Counted from the first letter of the stretch, positions 8,966 through 17,653 are shown. The stretch: 64,000 nucleotides of DNA from Ferruginibacter sp050611725 (GCF_050611725.1 NZ_JBODJB010000001.1:2480001-2544000); one strand, 5' to 3'. Numbers and translations are program-made. Notes: generated by a model from the sequence alone, not told the origin.

Positions 8966-9028
8966 AACTAATTAATTTATTGATCCATCTTTACAAACAA
9001 TATCAATTGGCATATGTTTATAGTTTTT

Positions 9029-10198
9029 TCAAAGTACTTCTTTTTTCTGTTTCATTAAACCAATCATCATTAAGATACTCGTTAGTAATATTATCTGAAT
9101 AATAAGGGATTTATTCATTAGACTAGTTTGTTGAGATATCGGAATCGATAAAAAAAGTAAAACAGTAATTAAACCCCTTGGCGCAATAAACAACAATGTA
9201 TCAACATTCAACTTAAGTAATTTTAAGAATATCCATCGCAATATGAATATGGCTAATGTAATAGCAATTGCCCAAAGAATGGTTTCCGAGTTTAAAATTT
9301 CTTTAGTTTCAATTAAAAACCCAAATAATAAAAAAAATAATGCCCTAATAACAAAAGCGACTTCTGTAGTTAAGTCTTTGAATTTCCTCACCTCATTATC
9401 AAAAAAAATTGGGTGCAGTTTTTTAATGAACGTATAATTCCTGAGTTCATCCAAATTACCAAGAAATAAGCCAAATAAGAGTATAAAGATTAAAGCGGGC
9501 AAATGATATAATTTTGAAATAGCATATATCAAAATTATCATTAAAATAATAGGCGCATATTTTACATGATGTTTGATTTTGTTGAGAAAAATTGCTAGGA
9601 TCAAAGTTGCAACAAATGAAACAATCAAAATAATTAATAGTTGTAACAAAAAATACCAAACTGTTGTTGTCCCGATATTATCGTTTAAAGTAATAAAATT
9701 AAAAAAAACGACTCCGAAAATATCAGATAAACTACTCTCATAAGTTACAAATGATTTGCTTTTTTTTGCTAAATTTTTAGCACTTGGAATAGCTATTGCA
9801 CTACTGATTATTGCAACAGGAATAGCATTTGTCAAAGCAATTTTCAGAGATAAATTACCAAAATATTGAAACAATAACGCTAAACCAAAACTCAAGAAAA
9901 GCATCGGAAGTAATGCTAGTAAAGAAGCTTTCATTAACAATGGAAATCTCGACTTATTAAGCTCTAGTTCGAGCGAACCTTCTAATACGATTAATATCAA
10001 TCCTACAGTCCCCAAAATAGGTAAAACGGGGCTAAGGTTGGGAATATTTATATTTGAAAATCCGCTAAAAAGCCTAACTACATATCCAATAATTAAAAAG
10101 AAAATAACAGCGGGAATCTTTGTCTTGTAAGAAATAATATCAAAAAAATACGCAACTAATAACAAAGCGCATACTGTAATTATTATAATCAAGGTCAT
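9029..10198 (-). CDS. Cation:proton antiporter (CPA1-like), membrane domain only
   Basis: A 389-residue protein with about 11-12 hydrophobic segments and no soluble regulatory tail, so it is the antiporter membrane domain alone. The N-terminal half has PAVIFFLIIGYVVR, GLILIVLEGSLELE (in the place of the family's FxxGLE-type segment) and a SSAIAIPSAKN block; the last part contains APRGLITVLLFL. These fit the Na+(K+)/H+ exchanger superfamily. It starts 12 bases after the DapB-like gene stop, so the two are co-transcribed. The gene is strikingly rich in Ile, Lys and Asn codons, more AT-rich than the flanking lipA or glk regions, which suggests transfer. Ion specificity is unknown. Confidence 0.85.
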   Translation of the reverse strand: MTLIIIITVCALLLVAYFFDIISYKTKIPAVIFFLIIGYVVRLFSGFSNINIPNLSPVLPILGTVGLILIVLEGSLELELNKSRFPLLMKASLLALLPMLFLSFGLALLFQYFGNLSLKIALTNAIPVAIISSAIAIPSAKNLAKKSKSFVTYESSLSDIFGVVFFNFITLNDNIGTTTVWYFLLQLLIILIVSFVATLILAIFLNKIKHHVKYAPIILMIILIYAISKLYHLPALIFILLFGLFLGNLDELRNYTFIKKLHPIFFDNEVRKFKDLTTEVAFVIRALFFLLFGFLIETKEILNSETILWAIAITLAIFILRWIFLKLLKLNVDTLLFIAPRGLITVLLFLSIPISQQTSLMNKSLIIQIILLTSILMMIGLMKQKKEVL

Positions 10199-10210
10199 TC
10201 ACTCAAATTG

Positions 10211-10960
10211 TTAATTATTAAAATAAGGCAATAAAATGTCTTCAAAATTATACAACCCATTTCTTTTTCCGGTTAAGTTTTGTGCAACAAACATTACTCC
10301 ATTCCCAAATGCTTCCCTTGATATTGATTCATGAATCAATCTGACTGTTTGATACGGGAAACCAAATATCAACTCATGCTTACCTACAATTCCTCCTGCT
10401 CTAACAGAATTAATGCTAGATTTATTCAAATCCAAGGCTTCTGCTATTTTAATAGCCGTGCCAGACACCCCGTCTTTTCCCTTAAAATGCTCTTCAATAA
10501 TTTCTATATCTACCCAAGGGGCTATCTTTTTTAAAAACTTGGCGGCAAAAAGCAAATAGTTTACGCCTAATGTAATATTAGGAGACCAAAACACCACATT
10601 AGTCTCTGAAAGTTCTTTCAAAAAATTTATTTCTTCCGTTTGATAATGAGAAATTGCGGAAATTATTTTTATGTTTTTAGCACTTGCTATTTTACCATAT
10701 GAATAAATTCCAGTGTTCGAAGAAAAATCTATAATGATGTCAACGGGATGAATCTCAAGTAATTCTTCTATTGAAATAGTTTCAAGCGAATAAATGAGCC
10801 CAGGTTCATTTGAAGAAATACCCAAAAATTCGGATACATTTCTTTTATCTAAAGCTATTTTTTGCCTCAATACCCACTCAAGACAAAACTCTTTATTTTG
10901 CATTATTACAGAAGCTACAGCTTTGCCGGTTTTACCGAATCCAATAAGTCCTACTTTCAT
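10211..10960 (-). CDS. dapB: 4-hydroxy-tetrahydrodipicolinate reductase-like protein
   Basis: A 249-residue protein with an N-terminal Rossmann motif VGLIGFGKTGKAVA. A C-terminal catalytic domain carries EEHFKGKDGVSGTA, matching the DapB signature (E-x-H-x3-K-x-D-x-[PV]-S-G-T-A) with Val where Pro is usual. The family reduces the dapA product on the way to diaminopimelate and lysine. The neighbouring antiporter, not lysine genes, is its operon partner, and the region is AT-rich. It may therefore be a second, specialised copy instead of the housekeeping enzyme; in many Bacteroidota the main dapB precedes lepB, which is not the case in this window. Symbol assigned by homology only. Confidence 0.8.
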   Translation of the reverse strand: MKVGLIGFGKTGKAVASVIMQNKEFCLEWVLRQKIALDKRNVSEFLGISSNEPGLIYSLETISIEELLEIHPVDIIIDFSSNTGIYSYGKIASAKNIKIISAISHYQTEEINFLKELSETNVVFWSPNITLGVNYLLFAAKFLKKIAPWVDIEIIEEHFKGKDGVSGTAIKIAEALDLNKSSINSVRAGGIVGKHELIFGFPYQTVRLIHESISREAFGNGVMFVAQNLTGKRNGLYNFEDILLPYFNN

Positions 10961-11018
10961 TTTTCTAGCGTTTAATAAATATTAAAATTAAAAACAGCTA
11001 GAGTTAGGTATAATAAGG

Positions 11019-11948
11019 TTACAATTTCGTTGTATTACATTCGTCTATCCACTTTGCTCTTCCCCATCCCGGAATAACATGTTTTTCACTATGATAAGAT
11101 GAACGAACCAATGGGCCGCTTTCTACATAATCAAAACCAATATTATAACCTATTTCACGTAGCTCTTTAAATTCATCTGGATGTACAAACCGATGTACAG
11201 GTAAATGCTTTTTTGTTGGTTGTAAATACTGACCGATGGTCACTACATCTACTTTACTATCTCTCAGGTCATGCAGTGTTTGTACCACTTCTTCTTTTGT
11301 TTCACCCAAACCAAGCATGATACCGCTTTTAGTACGCATACCGCCTGCTTTTAAAATACGCAGGGTTTCCATGCTACGCCAGTACTTTGCCTGAATACGC
11401 ACTTGCTTTGTTAAGCGTTCAACTGTTTCAATATTGTGCGATACTACTTCAGGTGCTGCATCGATGATGCGTTGTATATTTTCTGCTTCAGCTTTAAAAT
11501 CGGGAATCAATGTTTCTAAAGTAGTATCCGGATTCAATGATTTGATCGCCTTGATAGTATTATACCAAATGATACTACCACCATCTTTGATCTCATCTCT
11601 GTCAACCGAAGTAACAACCGCATGTTTTACTTTCATTAAATTGATCGCTTCAGCAACACGTTGCGGCTCATCCCAATCAACAGGAAGCGGTCTGCCGGTA
11701 GCTACATTACAAAATCCGCAACTACGTGTACAGATATTGCCCAATATCATAAAAGTTGCCGTGCCTTCGCCCCAACACTCTCCCATATTAGGACAGTTGC
11801 CACTTTCACAGATCGTATGCAGTTTATGTGTATCTACTAAGTTACGTACGTGCTTATACTCCTCACCAATCGGAAGCCTAACTCTAAGCCAATCCGGCTT
11901 TTTAGGTCTCTGCTCTACCACTCCATCTACCACAGGTAATTCTATCAT
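11019..11948 (-). CDS. lipA: Lipoyl synthase
   Basis: A 309-residue radical-SAM enzyme that inserts two sulfurs into octanoyl groups of lipoyl domains. The auxiliary-cluster motif CESGNCPNMGECW (C-x4-C-x5-C) comes first. The radical-SAM cluster motif CTRSCGFC (C-x3-C-x2-C) follows about 20 residues later. The C-terminal VRSSYHSEKH contains the Ser that ligates the auxiliary cluster. Length is normal. Cytoplasmic; its targets would include the pyruvate dehydrogenase E2 subunit, whose E1-beta partner is encoded at 42.9 kb. It is 25 bases from the stop of the gene upstream. Confidence 0.97.
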   Translation of the reverse strand: MIELPVVDGVVEQRPKKPDWLRVRLPIGEEYKHVRNLVDTHKLHTICESGNCPNMGECWGEGTATFMILGNICTRSCGFCNVATGRPLPVDWDEPQRVAEAINLMKVKHAVVTSVDRDEIKDGGSIIWYNTIKAIKSLNPDTTLETLIPDFKAEAENIQRIIDAAPEVVSHNIETVERLTKQVRIQAKYWRSMETLRILKAGGMRTKSGIMLGLGETKEEVVQTLHDLRDSKVDVVTIGQYLQPTKKHLPVHRFVHPDEFKELREIGYNIGFDYVESGPLVRSSYHSEKHVIPGWGRAKWIDECNTTKL

Positions 11949-11973
11949 TCTTTTCTTTATTAATTATTATCGT

Positions 11974-12759
11974 TTATTTTCTTCTACCAAACATAATGGT
12001 AACATACGCACTGAAGAAAAACTGCTTTTGTTTTACATATACCATCTGCGCCAACTTCTTGCTGTAAAAATCTGCTGTTAATCCAACTTCTACTGCATTC
12101 ACCATTTCGTTGTATTTACCATAATCGAATCTAACACCGCCTTTTACATAAGCTCCCGGATTTACTTTGATTTCACCCCAGCCTTTCCCAAAATCTGCTC
12201 CACCAATTATCCTGTTAAAATCTAAGAATATTGAACTATCCGGTGAATCGTATTTTACAAATTTTGTAGTGGCCGATGTTTCCAACACTTGCACATAATA
12301 AGGTCGTAAAAGACCCAACTGTAATCCTCCGCCAAAATTGCCTGTAACGGAAACGCCGTTTTTATTGCTCTTGTTACCTAGCAGTATTTGCTGCTGTACT
12401 CCTAATTTAAGATTGTATACATAATTTTCTTTGGCGTACACATAAGGAGCTGTTGAAAGTTGATCATTACTCAATTTCTCTTCCTTTGGATGTTGACGTT
12501 CAGAAAACTCAAATTGAAAAAGTGTTGCTTTTTTTACAGACTTGGCCCTACCAACTTCAATAAAAGCTCCATAACCATCCGTGTTTAGCTTAAAGCCAAA
12601 AACGGTATGCTTATGATAGGCAATCACTCCTTCTTCATCTTGCTTGATCAACGCATTGATTCGCTGACGCCTTTCTTCTTTACGTTCTTTTTTTGTCTTT
12701 TGCGACATTGCCGCTATACAAGGCAGAACAAAAAGAAAAAATAAGAATAATTTACGCAT
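11974..12759 (-). CDS. Predicted outer-membrane beta-barrel-like protein, unknown function
   Basis: The 261-residue product has a signal peptide of about 19 residues ending AMSQ, then a short, highly charged Lys/Arg/Glu segment (about residues 20-40). The rest alternates hydrophobic and polar residues with many aromatic strand ends (YVYNLKLGVQQQ, AYVTIMFGRRK), as in small beta-barrels. The last strand ends in FGRRK instead of the usual terminal aromatic. It lies just upstream of lipA on the same strand and may be co-transcribed. No named family is recognised with certainty. Confidence 0.72.
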   Translation of the reverse strand: MRKLFLFFLFVLPCIAAMSQKTKKERKEERRQRINALIKQDEEGVIAYHKHTVFGFKLNTDGYGAFIEVGRAKSVKKATLFQFEFSERQHPKEEKLSNDQLSTAPYVYAKENYVYNLKLGVQQQILLGNKSNKNGVSVTGNFGGGLQLGLLRPYYVQVLETSATTKFVKYDSPDSSIFLDFNRIIGGADFGKGWGEIKVNPGAYVKGGVRFDYGKYNEMVNAVEVGLTADFYSKKLAQMVYVKQKQFFFSAYVTIMFGRRK

Positions 12760-12901
12760 GGGTGCTGTTTGTACCGTTTAGACTTCTACAATTTCAAGTC
12801 CTGTTTAGTTCGGTATTACCATTTCTAATTTTCGAAAATACTTCGAATTTTTCTCAAATTGAATTGGTATTACTTCTGTAAATTTATGCAAAAATAGTAC
12901 A

Positions 12902-13306
12902 ATGACGGCAACCATTCAATATGAAGGAAATTTAAGATGTTCTGCAAAGCATTTGCAAAGTGGTACATCAATCGAAACTGATGCCCCTACTGATAATCGT
13001 GGTAAAGGTGAGCGTTTTTCTCCTACCGACCTGGTTTGCACTGCCCTAGGCACTTGTATGCTTACTACAATGGCTATAAAAGCTACGGATATGGGCATTG
13101 AATTAAAGGATACCAGTGTTGATGTCAAAAAACATATGGTTGCCGACCCTCGTAGAATTGGCAAAATTGATGCAGTGGTAACGTTCCCGACCGCACTCGG
13201 TTTAGATGAAAAAGATCGTATCATTTTACAAAGAACTGCCGATCATTGTCCTGTGGTAAAAAGTTTGCACCCGGATATTGAATTGAATATTGAGTATAAG
13301 TGGTGA
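12902..13306 (+). CDS. OsmC/Ohr-family peroxide-detoxifying protein
   Basis: A 134-residue OsmC-fold protein. It has the two reactive cysteines expected for the family, one in ALGTCMLTTMAI (about residue 51) and one in ADHCPVVKSLHP (about residue 116). These proteins reduce organic hydroperoxides with lipoyl or thiol donors; Ohr-type enzymes use lipoylated proteins, which sits interestingly near lipA. The gene is convergent with the DUF2851 gene, with only 3 bases between stops. The subfamily (OsmC, Ohr or YhfA-like) cannot be fixed by eye; the C-terminal TADHCPVVKSLHPDIELN looks YhfA/OsmC-like. Confidence 0.87.
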   Translation: MTATIQYEGNLRCSAKHLQSGTSIETDAPTDNRGKGERFSPTDLVCTALGTCMLTTMAIKATDMGIELKDTSVDVKKHMVADPRRIGKIDAVVTFPTALGLDEKDRIILQRTADHCPVVKSLHPDIELNIEYKW

Positions 13307-13309
13307 TTG

Positions 13310-14569
13310 TTATACGATCTTCAGCAATTTATTTCCAATTGTACATTCCAAACATTTCTTCTTGTTGCAATATTCATTCTTTAACTGAATGAGTGCCTGA
13401 GAATCGAATGCATTTTTATTACTTACACCCAATGCCATATAACCGGCTGTAATAGAATTTTTCTCTGTTGCAATTTGTTCTAACCAAAGCAAAGCTTTGT
13501 CTTTATAAACAGATTCATTGTGATAATGTCCATAGGTAAATAATATCGGCACAATAGTATTGATCAGAATATTATTCATCATCTGTGTACCCAACTTTTT
13601 TTCTTTGTAAGAAGATACTTCATCAAAGAGATAATGATAATGCCAATAATCGTTGGCAGTAACATCGAGTAAAGCAGCAACCTGCTTATATGATCCCATT
13701 TCTTTTACAAACGAAAACAGATGTTTACTTTTATGTATAAGCATAGCCAGTTGCGCTAAACGAACCGTAGGAAAATTCGAAGGTCGCATTCTTAAAAAAT
13801 GTAAAGGCACATTTGAAGGAGCCAATTTGTATTTTTTTGCAAGAAAGTTATATTCCTTTTTCAACATGGTCGGATAACTTTCGTTAAACTCGGTTTTTAA
13901 TAACCCTGCCTGACCAAATAACAACGCTTCTATTCGATGTATCTGATCTTTATTTTTTGCCAATATATTGATCGGTATTGACCGAGCCATTTGTTCGAAA
14001 GCCTCCGCATTAATTTTCACCCCGAAGTTCTTTGCTATCAACCACCAAAAAATTTCTTCCCAATGAAAATTGCGTTGTGCTGCATATTGAAGAATCATAG
14101 CTGACCGCTGTTGCAATCGTTCCACAAGTAGTCTCTCTTTCCATATACTCCAAACGATCGGCTCTATCAGATGAATACTTTTTTCACAAGCGATGAAAGT
14201 ATCGGCCTTCATCAACTCGTCGTATTTTTTCAACAACAACTTAGATACTTTGTCATGCAATGCTACAACAGGAAAAGGTTGAGGCAATGCCTGATCATTA
14301 TTCCATACAACATGCAAAACAATATTTTTATAATTGTCATCCCCTGTATGATGGTGCTTATCCCAATCTGAAGTATTAATATGTAGTTCAATATTACCTG
14401 CCCATACAGTATTTTTTATTTTAATCTTGGCATTTAAAAAATCAGGGCCCTGATTGGTATTAAATGTCCCCGGATGAATGATCTCTAACGATTCATCATC
14501 GCTTGTAGTTAAAGTACTTTTATTGAAGTATTGAAATTGCCAGATGTACTGTAGTAATCTTTCTGTCAT
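13310..14569 (-). CDS. DUF2851 family protein
   Basis: The 419-residue soluble protein is recognised by the N-terminal block HPGTFNTNQGPDFLNAKI, followed by WAGNIELHINTSDWDKH. Its conserved Asp, Glu and His residues look like a nuclease- or hydrolase-type metal site, but no activity is established. A C-terminal KKCLECTIGNKLL tail holds clustered cysteines (CNKKKCLEC), possibly metal-binding. The family is common and largely restricted to Bacteroidota. It stands alone on the minus strand, 100 bases from maf. Confidence 0.85.
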   Translation of the reverse strand: MTERLLQYIWQFQYFNKSTLTTSDDESLEIIHPGTFNTNQGPDFLNAKIKIKNTVWAGNIELHINTSDWDKHHHTGDDNYKNIVLHVVWNNDQALPQPFPVVALHDKVSKLLLKKYDELMKADTFIACEKSIHLIEPIVWSIWKERLLVERLQQRSAMILQYAAQRNFHWEEIFWWLIAKNFGVKINAEAFEQMARSIPINILAKNKDQIHRIEALLFGQAGLLKTEFNESYPTMLKKEYNFLAKKYKLAPSNVPLHFLRMRPSNFPTVRLAQLAMLIHKSKHLFSFVKEMGSYKQVAALLDVTANDYWHYHYLFDEVSSYKEKKLGTQMMNNILINTIVPILFTYGHYHNESVYKDKALLWLEQIATEKNSITAGYMALGVSNKNAFDSQALIQLKNEYCNKKKCLECTIGNKLLKIV

Positions 14570-14669
14570 AATTAATTGATAGAAATATCACAGTAAAGGT
14601 TGCATGGTTGATTTGAAGATAGCAGAACTTTTAGTAAGGTAGAAGCTTTTAAATATTGAGATCAGCAAA

Positions 14670-15233
14670 TTACCAAATCTTCAAATTGGCTAACTCCTGT
14701 ACCACCCTGCTAACAGGTAGCCCCATCACATTATAAAAATTGCCTTTGATGGACTGTATGCCTACAACACCGATCCATTCCTGAATGGCGTAGGCGCCGG
14801 CTTTGTCGTAAGGTTTATACTTATCTACGTAGAAAATTATTTGTTCATTGGTGAGTTCATGAAAACTCACTTCGGTTGTATCTGAAAATAAAATTTCTTT
14901 TTTACCTGAGATGATCACTACTCCTGTTACAACTTTATGTGTTTGCCCCGAAAGTCTGCTTAAAATATCAATAGCATCTTCCCTGTCTTTAGGTTTACCG
15001 ATTATTTCATTGTTCAAAACAACAATAGTATCGGCTGCTAAAATTGTTTTAGAAACCACAAGGGTTTCTAAAACCGCCAATGCTTTATTTCTTGCAATAT
15101 GTATGGCAACCTGTTCAACAGAAAGATCAGACGGATAAGATTCATCTGTTTCTTTTACGATTACTTCAAAAGAAACTTCAGCCCATTCCAACAACTGTTT
15201 TCTCCGTGGCGATTGTGAAGCTAAAATGATCAT
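14670..15233 (-). CDS. Maf-like nucleoside triphosphate pyrophosphatase
   Basis: The 187-residue product has the Maf N-terminal motif ASQSPRRKQLLEWA, the central AADTIVVLNNEIIGKPKDREDA (catalytic Asp plus conserved Lys) and the C-terminal GVVGIQSIKGNFYNVMGLPVS. Maf proteins hydrolyse non-canonical or canonical NTPs (dTTP, UTP, m7GTP) and so clean the nucleotide pool or slow division. It begins 3 bases after the UbiA gene stop. UbiA, HAD phosphatase and maf in this order form a conserved Bacteroidota cluster. Confidence 0.94.
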   Translation of the reverse strand: MIILASQSPRRKQLLEWAEVSFEVIVKETDESYPSDLSVEQVAIHIARNKALAVLETLVVSKTILAADTIVVLNNEIIGKPKDREDAIDILSRLSGQTHKVVTGVVIISGKKEILFSDTTEVSFHELTNEQIIFYVDKYKPYDKAGAYAIQEWIGVVGIQSIKGNFYNVMGLPVSRVVQELANLKIW

Positions 15234-15236
15234 GTA

Positions 15237-16187
15237 CTACGTATTGATTTTAAGAAAGAACATAGAAAGAATTCCGGTAAGCATTACAACTTTGATAAGA
15301 CTGCTGAGTTTATGATAATCTGCAGCTACTTGTGCGGTGCGTAGTTTTGTATAAATAAATATCAAAGGAATGATCACCATCAATAAACAATATACAGCGC
15401 TGATCCACCAGCCCAATTGTATCACATAAAATTGTACAACTGCCAGAGCTCCGGCTAAAACGATCAGCCATACAGCTACAAATACTTTTGATGAAGGCAC
15501 TCCCCAAACAATAGGCATGGTAGTACAACCATACTTAGCATCACCTTCCATATCTTCCATATCTTTTATCACTTCTCTGACCAGCGAAATAATGAAAGCA
15601 AAGCCTCCATACAAAATAGCATATTTAAAAATGCTTTGCATTTGTGGGAAATAAGTATTGAATAAAGTTGCGAAAGTATATTTGTTCTCTGCTGCAACAT
15701 AAAGCACCAGTACAGTCCATGCAGTTAAAAGAGAAATGATAATATTACCTGTTAACAGTTTTTTCTTGAACGTAGTAGAATAAAACCAAAGTAAAATTGA
15801 ACAGATAATATTTGCAATAAGTACCAACCAATTTGTTTTAAGCGAAACATAAAAACTGATCGCTATGCCGGCAGTGGTTACAATTAAATGCCAGAGAATA
15901 GCCCACCTTCTGTTGATGATCTTTTCAACAACCATTTTTTGGGGCTTATTGATCTGATCGATATTGATATCAAAATAATCATTGATGATATACCCTCCTG
16001 CAGCGATCAATACTGAGGCAAGAACGATCAGCACAAAAATAAAACTGTTGATGGTATGGGATAATAAGTAATATTCGGCAGGGAGTCTGGGAACGATTAT
16101 ACAATAATAAAAAAGCACTTGTGTAAGCACAATAAAAGCCAGATTCGGCCAACGGATCAAACGAAAAAATGCGATTGCTAATTTCAT
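15237..16187 (-). CDS. UbiA-family prenyltransferase, geranylgeranylglycerol-phosphate transferase type
   Basis: A 316-residue membrane protein with about 8-9 transmembrane segments. It carries both Asp-rich Mg/diphosphate-binding motifs of UbiA enzymes: NDYFDINIDQINKP (about residues 69-82) and DMEDMEGDAKYG (about residue 210). Within UbiA this branch is annotated in Bacteroidota as geranylgeranylglycerol-phosphate geranylgeranyltransferase, homologous to the enzyme that makes the second ether bond of archaeal lipids. The acceptor in bacteria is not settled. It is tightly packed between the KdsC-like phosphatase and maf, probably one transcript. Confidence 0.88.
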   Translation of the reverse strand: MKLAIAFFRLIRWPNLAFIVLTQVLFYYCIIVPRLPAEYYLLSHTINSFIFVLIVLASVLIAAGGYIINDYFDINIDQINKPQKMVVEKIINRRWAILWHLIVTTAGIAISFYVSLKTNWLVLIANIICSILLWFYSTTFKKKLLTGNIIISLLTAWTVLVLYVAAENKYTFATLFNTYFPQMQSIFKYAILYGGFAFIISLVREVIKDMEDMEGDAKYGCTTMPIVWGVPSSKVFVAVWLIVLAGALAVVQFYVIQLGWWISAVYCLLMVIIPLIFIYTKLRTAQVAADYHKLSSLIKVVMLTGILSMFFLKINT

Positions 16188-16242
16188 GCTTATTGTTCTC
16201 TGCTACGAAAATACAGATTGCATGAGTAATATCCTTAAAAGA

Positions 16243-16764
16243 TTATCGAGAAGCTACTGTTGTATCCAGATCCCAGTGATTGTTCAGCTTCAACACTTTC
16301 TCTATTACATCTCTGCCACAACCTGAACCACCTGCTATGGGTGAAATGTATTTAGATATATCTTTTATTTCTGCCACAGCATCTGCCGGACAACAAGGCA
16401 ATCCCACTAATTGCATACAAGTGTAATCGGGAATATCATCTCCCATATATAAAGTTTCTGACAATTGTAAATTATTGTCTGCTACATACTGCAGCAATTT
16501 TTCTTTCTTTTGATGAACGCCTAGAAAAACATCAGTAATACCAAGTTTGTTCAACCTGAACCTAACGGCCTCGGATAAACCACCCGAAATGATCACCACT
16601 TTGTAGCCTTTCTTTACAGCTAACTGCAACGCATAACCATCTTTACTATTCATATTACGAGCCAGCTCGCCGCCTTCAAGCACCAATAAAGTATCGGTTG
16701 CCAATACGCCGTCTACATCGAATATGAAAGTTTTTATTGATTTGAAATGTTCGAGGATGTTCAT
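16243..16764 (-). CDS. HAD-superfamily phosphatase, KdsC (KDO-8-phosphate phosphatase)-like
   Basis: A 173-residue C0-type HAD phosphatase. Motif I is FIFDVDGVLATDT (nucleophile and acid Asp), motif II is VIISGG, and motif III/IV is YMGDDIPDY. This size without a cap domain is that of tetrameric KdsC/YrbI, which removes phosphate from KDO-8-P for LPS core synthesis. The ATG at 16764 is preferred over an in-frame TTG three codons upstream. An octamer-repeat array begins 8 bases before this ATG, so it may lie in the leader of the message. A GSGCGRDVIEKV segment closes the protein. Confidence 0.9.
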   Translation of the reverse strand: MNILEHFKSIKTFIFDVDGVLATDTLLVLEGGELARNMNSKDGYALQLAVKKGYKVVIISGGLSEAVRFRLNKLGITDVFLGVHQKKEKLLQYVADNNLQLSETLYMGDDIPDYTCMQLVGLPCCPADAVAEIKDISKYISPIAGGSGCGRDVIEKVLKLNNHWDLDTTVASR

Positions 16765-16771
16765 TTGTTTC

Positions 16772-16871
16772 AATTTGCAGATGTGCTAATGTGCTGATGA
16801 TGGGCCCTTTTAAACATTGTGATCTATGCATTTTTCATTAGCATATCAGCACATTGTTACATGAGCACATC
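16772..16871. repeat. Inverted pair of octamer arrays between the KdsC-like gene and iscX
   Basis: Left arm 16772-16795 reads AATTTGCA, GATGTGCT, AATGTGCT, followed by a diverged unit. Right arm 16840-16871 reads AGCATATC, AGCACATT, GTTACATG, AGCACATC, close to the reverse complement. The last unit covers the first two bases of the iscX stop codon (complement). The arms are about 40 bases apart and could form an imperfect hairpin. Confidence 0.7.
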
Positions 16872-17109
16872 ATTTTTGATTATCCCTCCACTCATACACC
16901 CAGGTACTCTGAATCATTTCCAGATGCCCCTCATTACTTTCCTCTGCCTTACCTGCAAAATTAGGTATCTCCATTATCCATTTATGCAGATCTGTGAAAC
17001 GGATACGATATATTTTTCCTTCACCGAAATCATCGCCAAATCTTTCATACAATTTCATGGCAATGTCTTCGTAGTCTTTCCAGTGAATGGGTGGTTCAAA
17101 GTGGGTCAT
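16870..17109 (-). CDS. iscX: IscX/YfhJ family iron-sulfur assembly accessory protein
   Basis: A 79-residue acidic protein. The start HWKDYEDIAMKLYERFGDDF and the DLHKWI and PNFAGKAEESNEGHLEMIQ segments match IscX, which binds cysteine desulfurase and iron and tunes Fe-S cluster assembly. In proteobacteria it ends the isc operon next to fdx. Here a 2Fe-2S ferredoxin is the nearest upstream gene on the same strand, preserving that fdx-iscX pairing without the rest of isc. Both sides of the gene carry octamer-repeat arrays. Confidence 0.93.
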   Translation of the reverse strand: MTHFEPPIHWKDYEDIAMKLYERFGDDFGEGKIYRIRFTDLHKWIMEIPNFAGKAEESNEGHLEMIQSTWVYEWRDNQK

Positions 17110-17113
17110 AACT

Positions 17114-17247
17114 AATGTGCTGATTTGTTGATATGCTGATGTGCTAATTTTATGATTTAAATAGTTTTACTAATAACAAAATTATAATGATTGACAAAAG
17201 TACTAAGGCTTCATTAGCATATCAGCAAATTAGCACATCAGCACATC
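17114..17247. repeat. Inverted pair of octamer arrays between iscX and ferredoxin
   Basis: Left array 17114-17145 reads AATGTGCT, GATTTGTT, GATATGCT, GATGTGCT. Right array 17216-17247 reads AGCATATC, AGCAAATT, AGCACATC, AGCACATC. Each is four octamers without a break in phase. The arrays are in opposite orientation and about 70 AT-rich bases apart. The same unit type occurs on the other side of iscX. Confidence 0.8.
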
Positions 17248-17251
17248 AATA

Positions 17252-17587
17252 TTATTCTCCTAAAAATTGAGTTTGATCCGGCAATGTTACTGTAATATTT
17301 CCATCTCCATCTTGCAACACACACTGGCAACCCAATCTGGAATTAAGGCGTGGGTTAATGGCTCTGTCAATAAAATCTTCTTCCTTATCACTCAGCTCTT
17401 CTAAAAAATCTTCCCCGGCATTTACATATAAATGACAAGTACTACAAGCACAAACACCGCCGCAGTTATGATGAAGATCTATATCATTTTTTAATGCCAC
17501 CTCAAGTATCGACTGACCGGCTTCTATACCTTCCAATGTAACCGATGCCACCCCCTTCTGCTCAAAATTAAACGTAATATTATACAT
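17252..17587 (-). CDS. fdx: 2Fe-2S ferredoxin, adrenodoxin (Isc-Fdx) type
   Basis: A 111-residue ferredoxin. The cluster ligands are in HNCGGVCACSTCHLY (Cys-x5-Cys-x2-Cys) and the fourth lies in LGCQCVLQ near residue 93. An extra Cys within the first motif is common in this type. The YVNAGEDFLEELSDKEED acidic helix is the docking surface typical of adrenodoxin-type proteins. It probably supplies electrons to Fe-S assembly, consistent with iscX next door. Its stop lies 5 bases beyond an octamer array. Confidence 0.93.
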   Translation of the reverse strand: MYNITFNFEQKGVASVTLEGIEAGQSILEVALKNDIDLHHNCGGVCACSTCHLYVNAGEDFLEELSDKEEDFIDRAINPRLNSRLGCQCVLQDGDGNITVTLPDQTQFLGE

Positions 17588-17653
17588 GTTTTATAAAATT
17601 CGAAGTGCAAACCTACTGTAGAATTGCCAATTAATGAAAAGTTGTTTGTCTTA

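Noticed and set aside
16772..17247. Octamer arrays considered as CRISPR
   Set aside because: Units are 8 bp, contiguous and degenerate with no unique spacers; no cas genes in the window.
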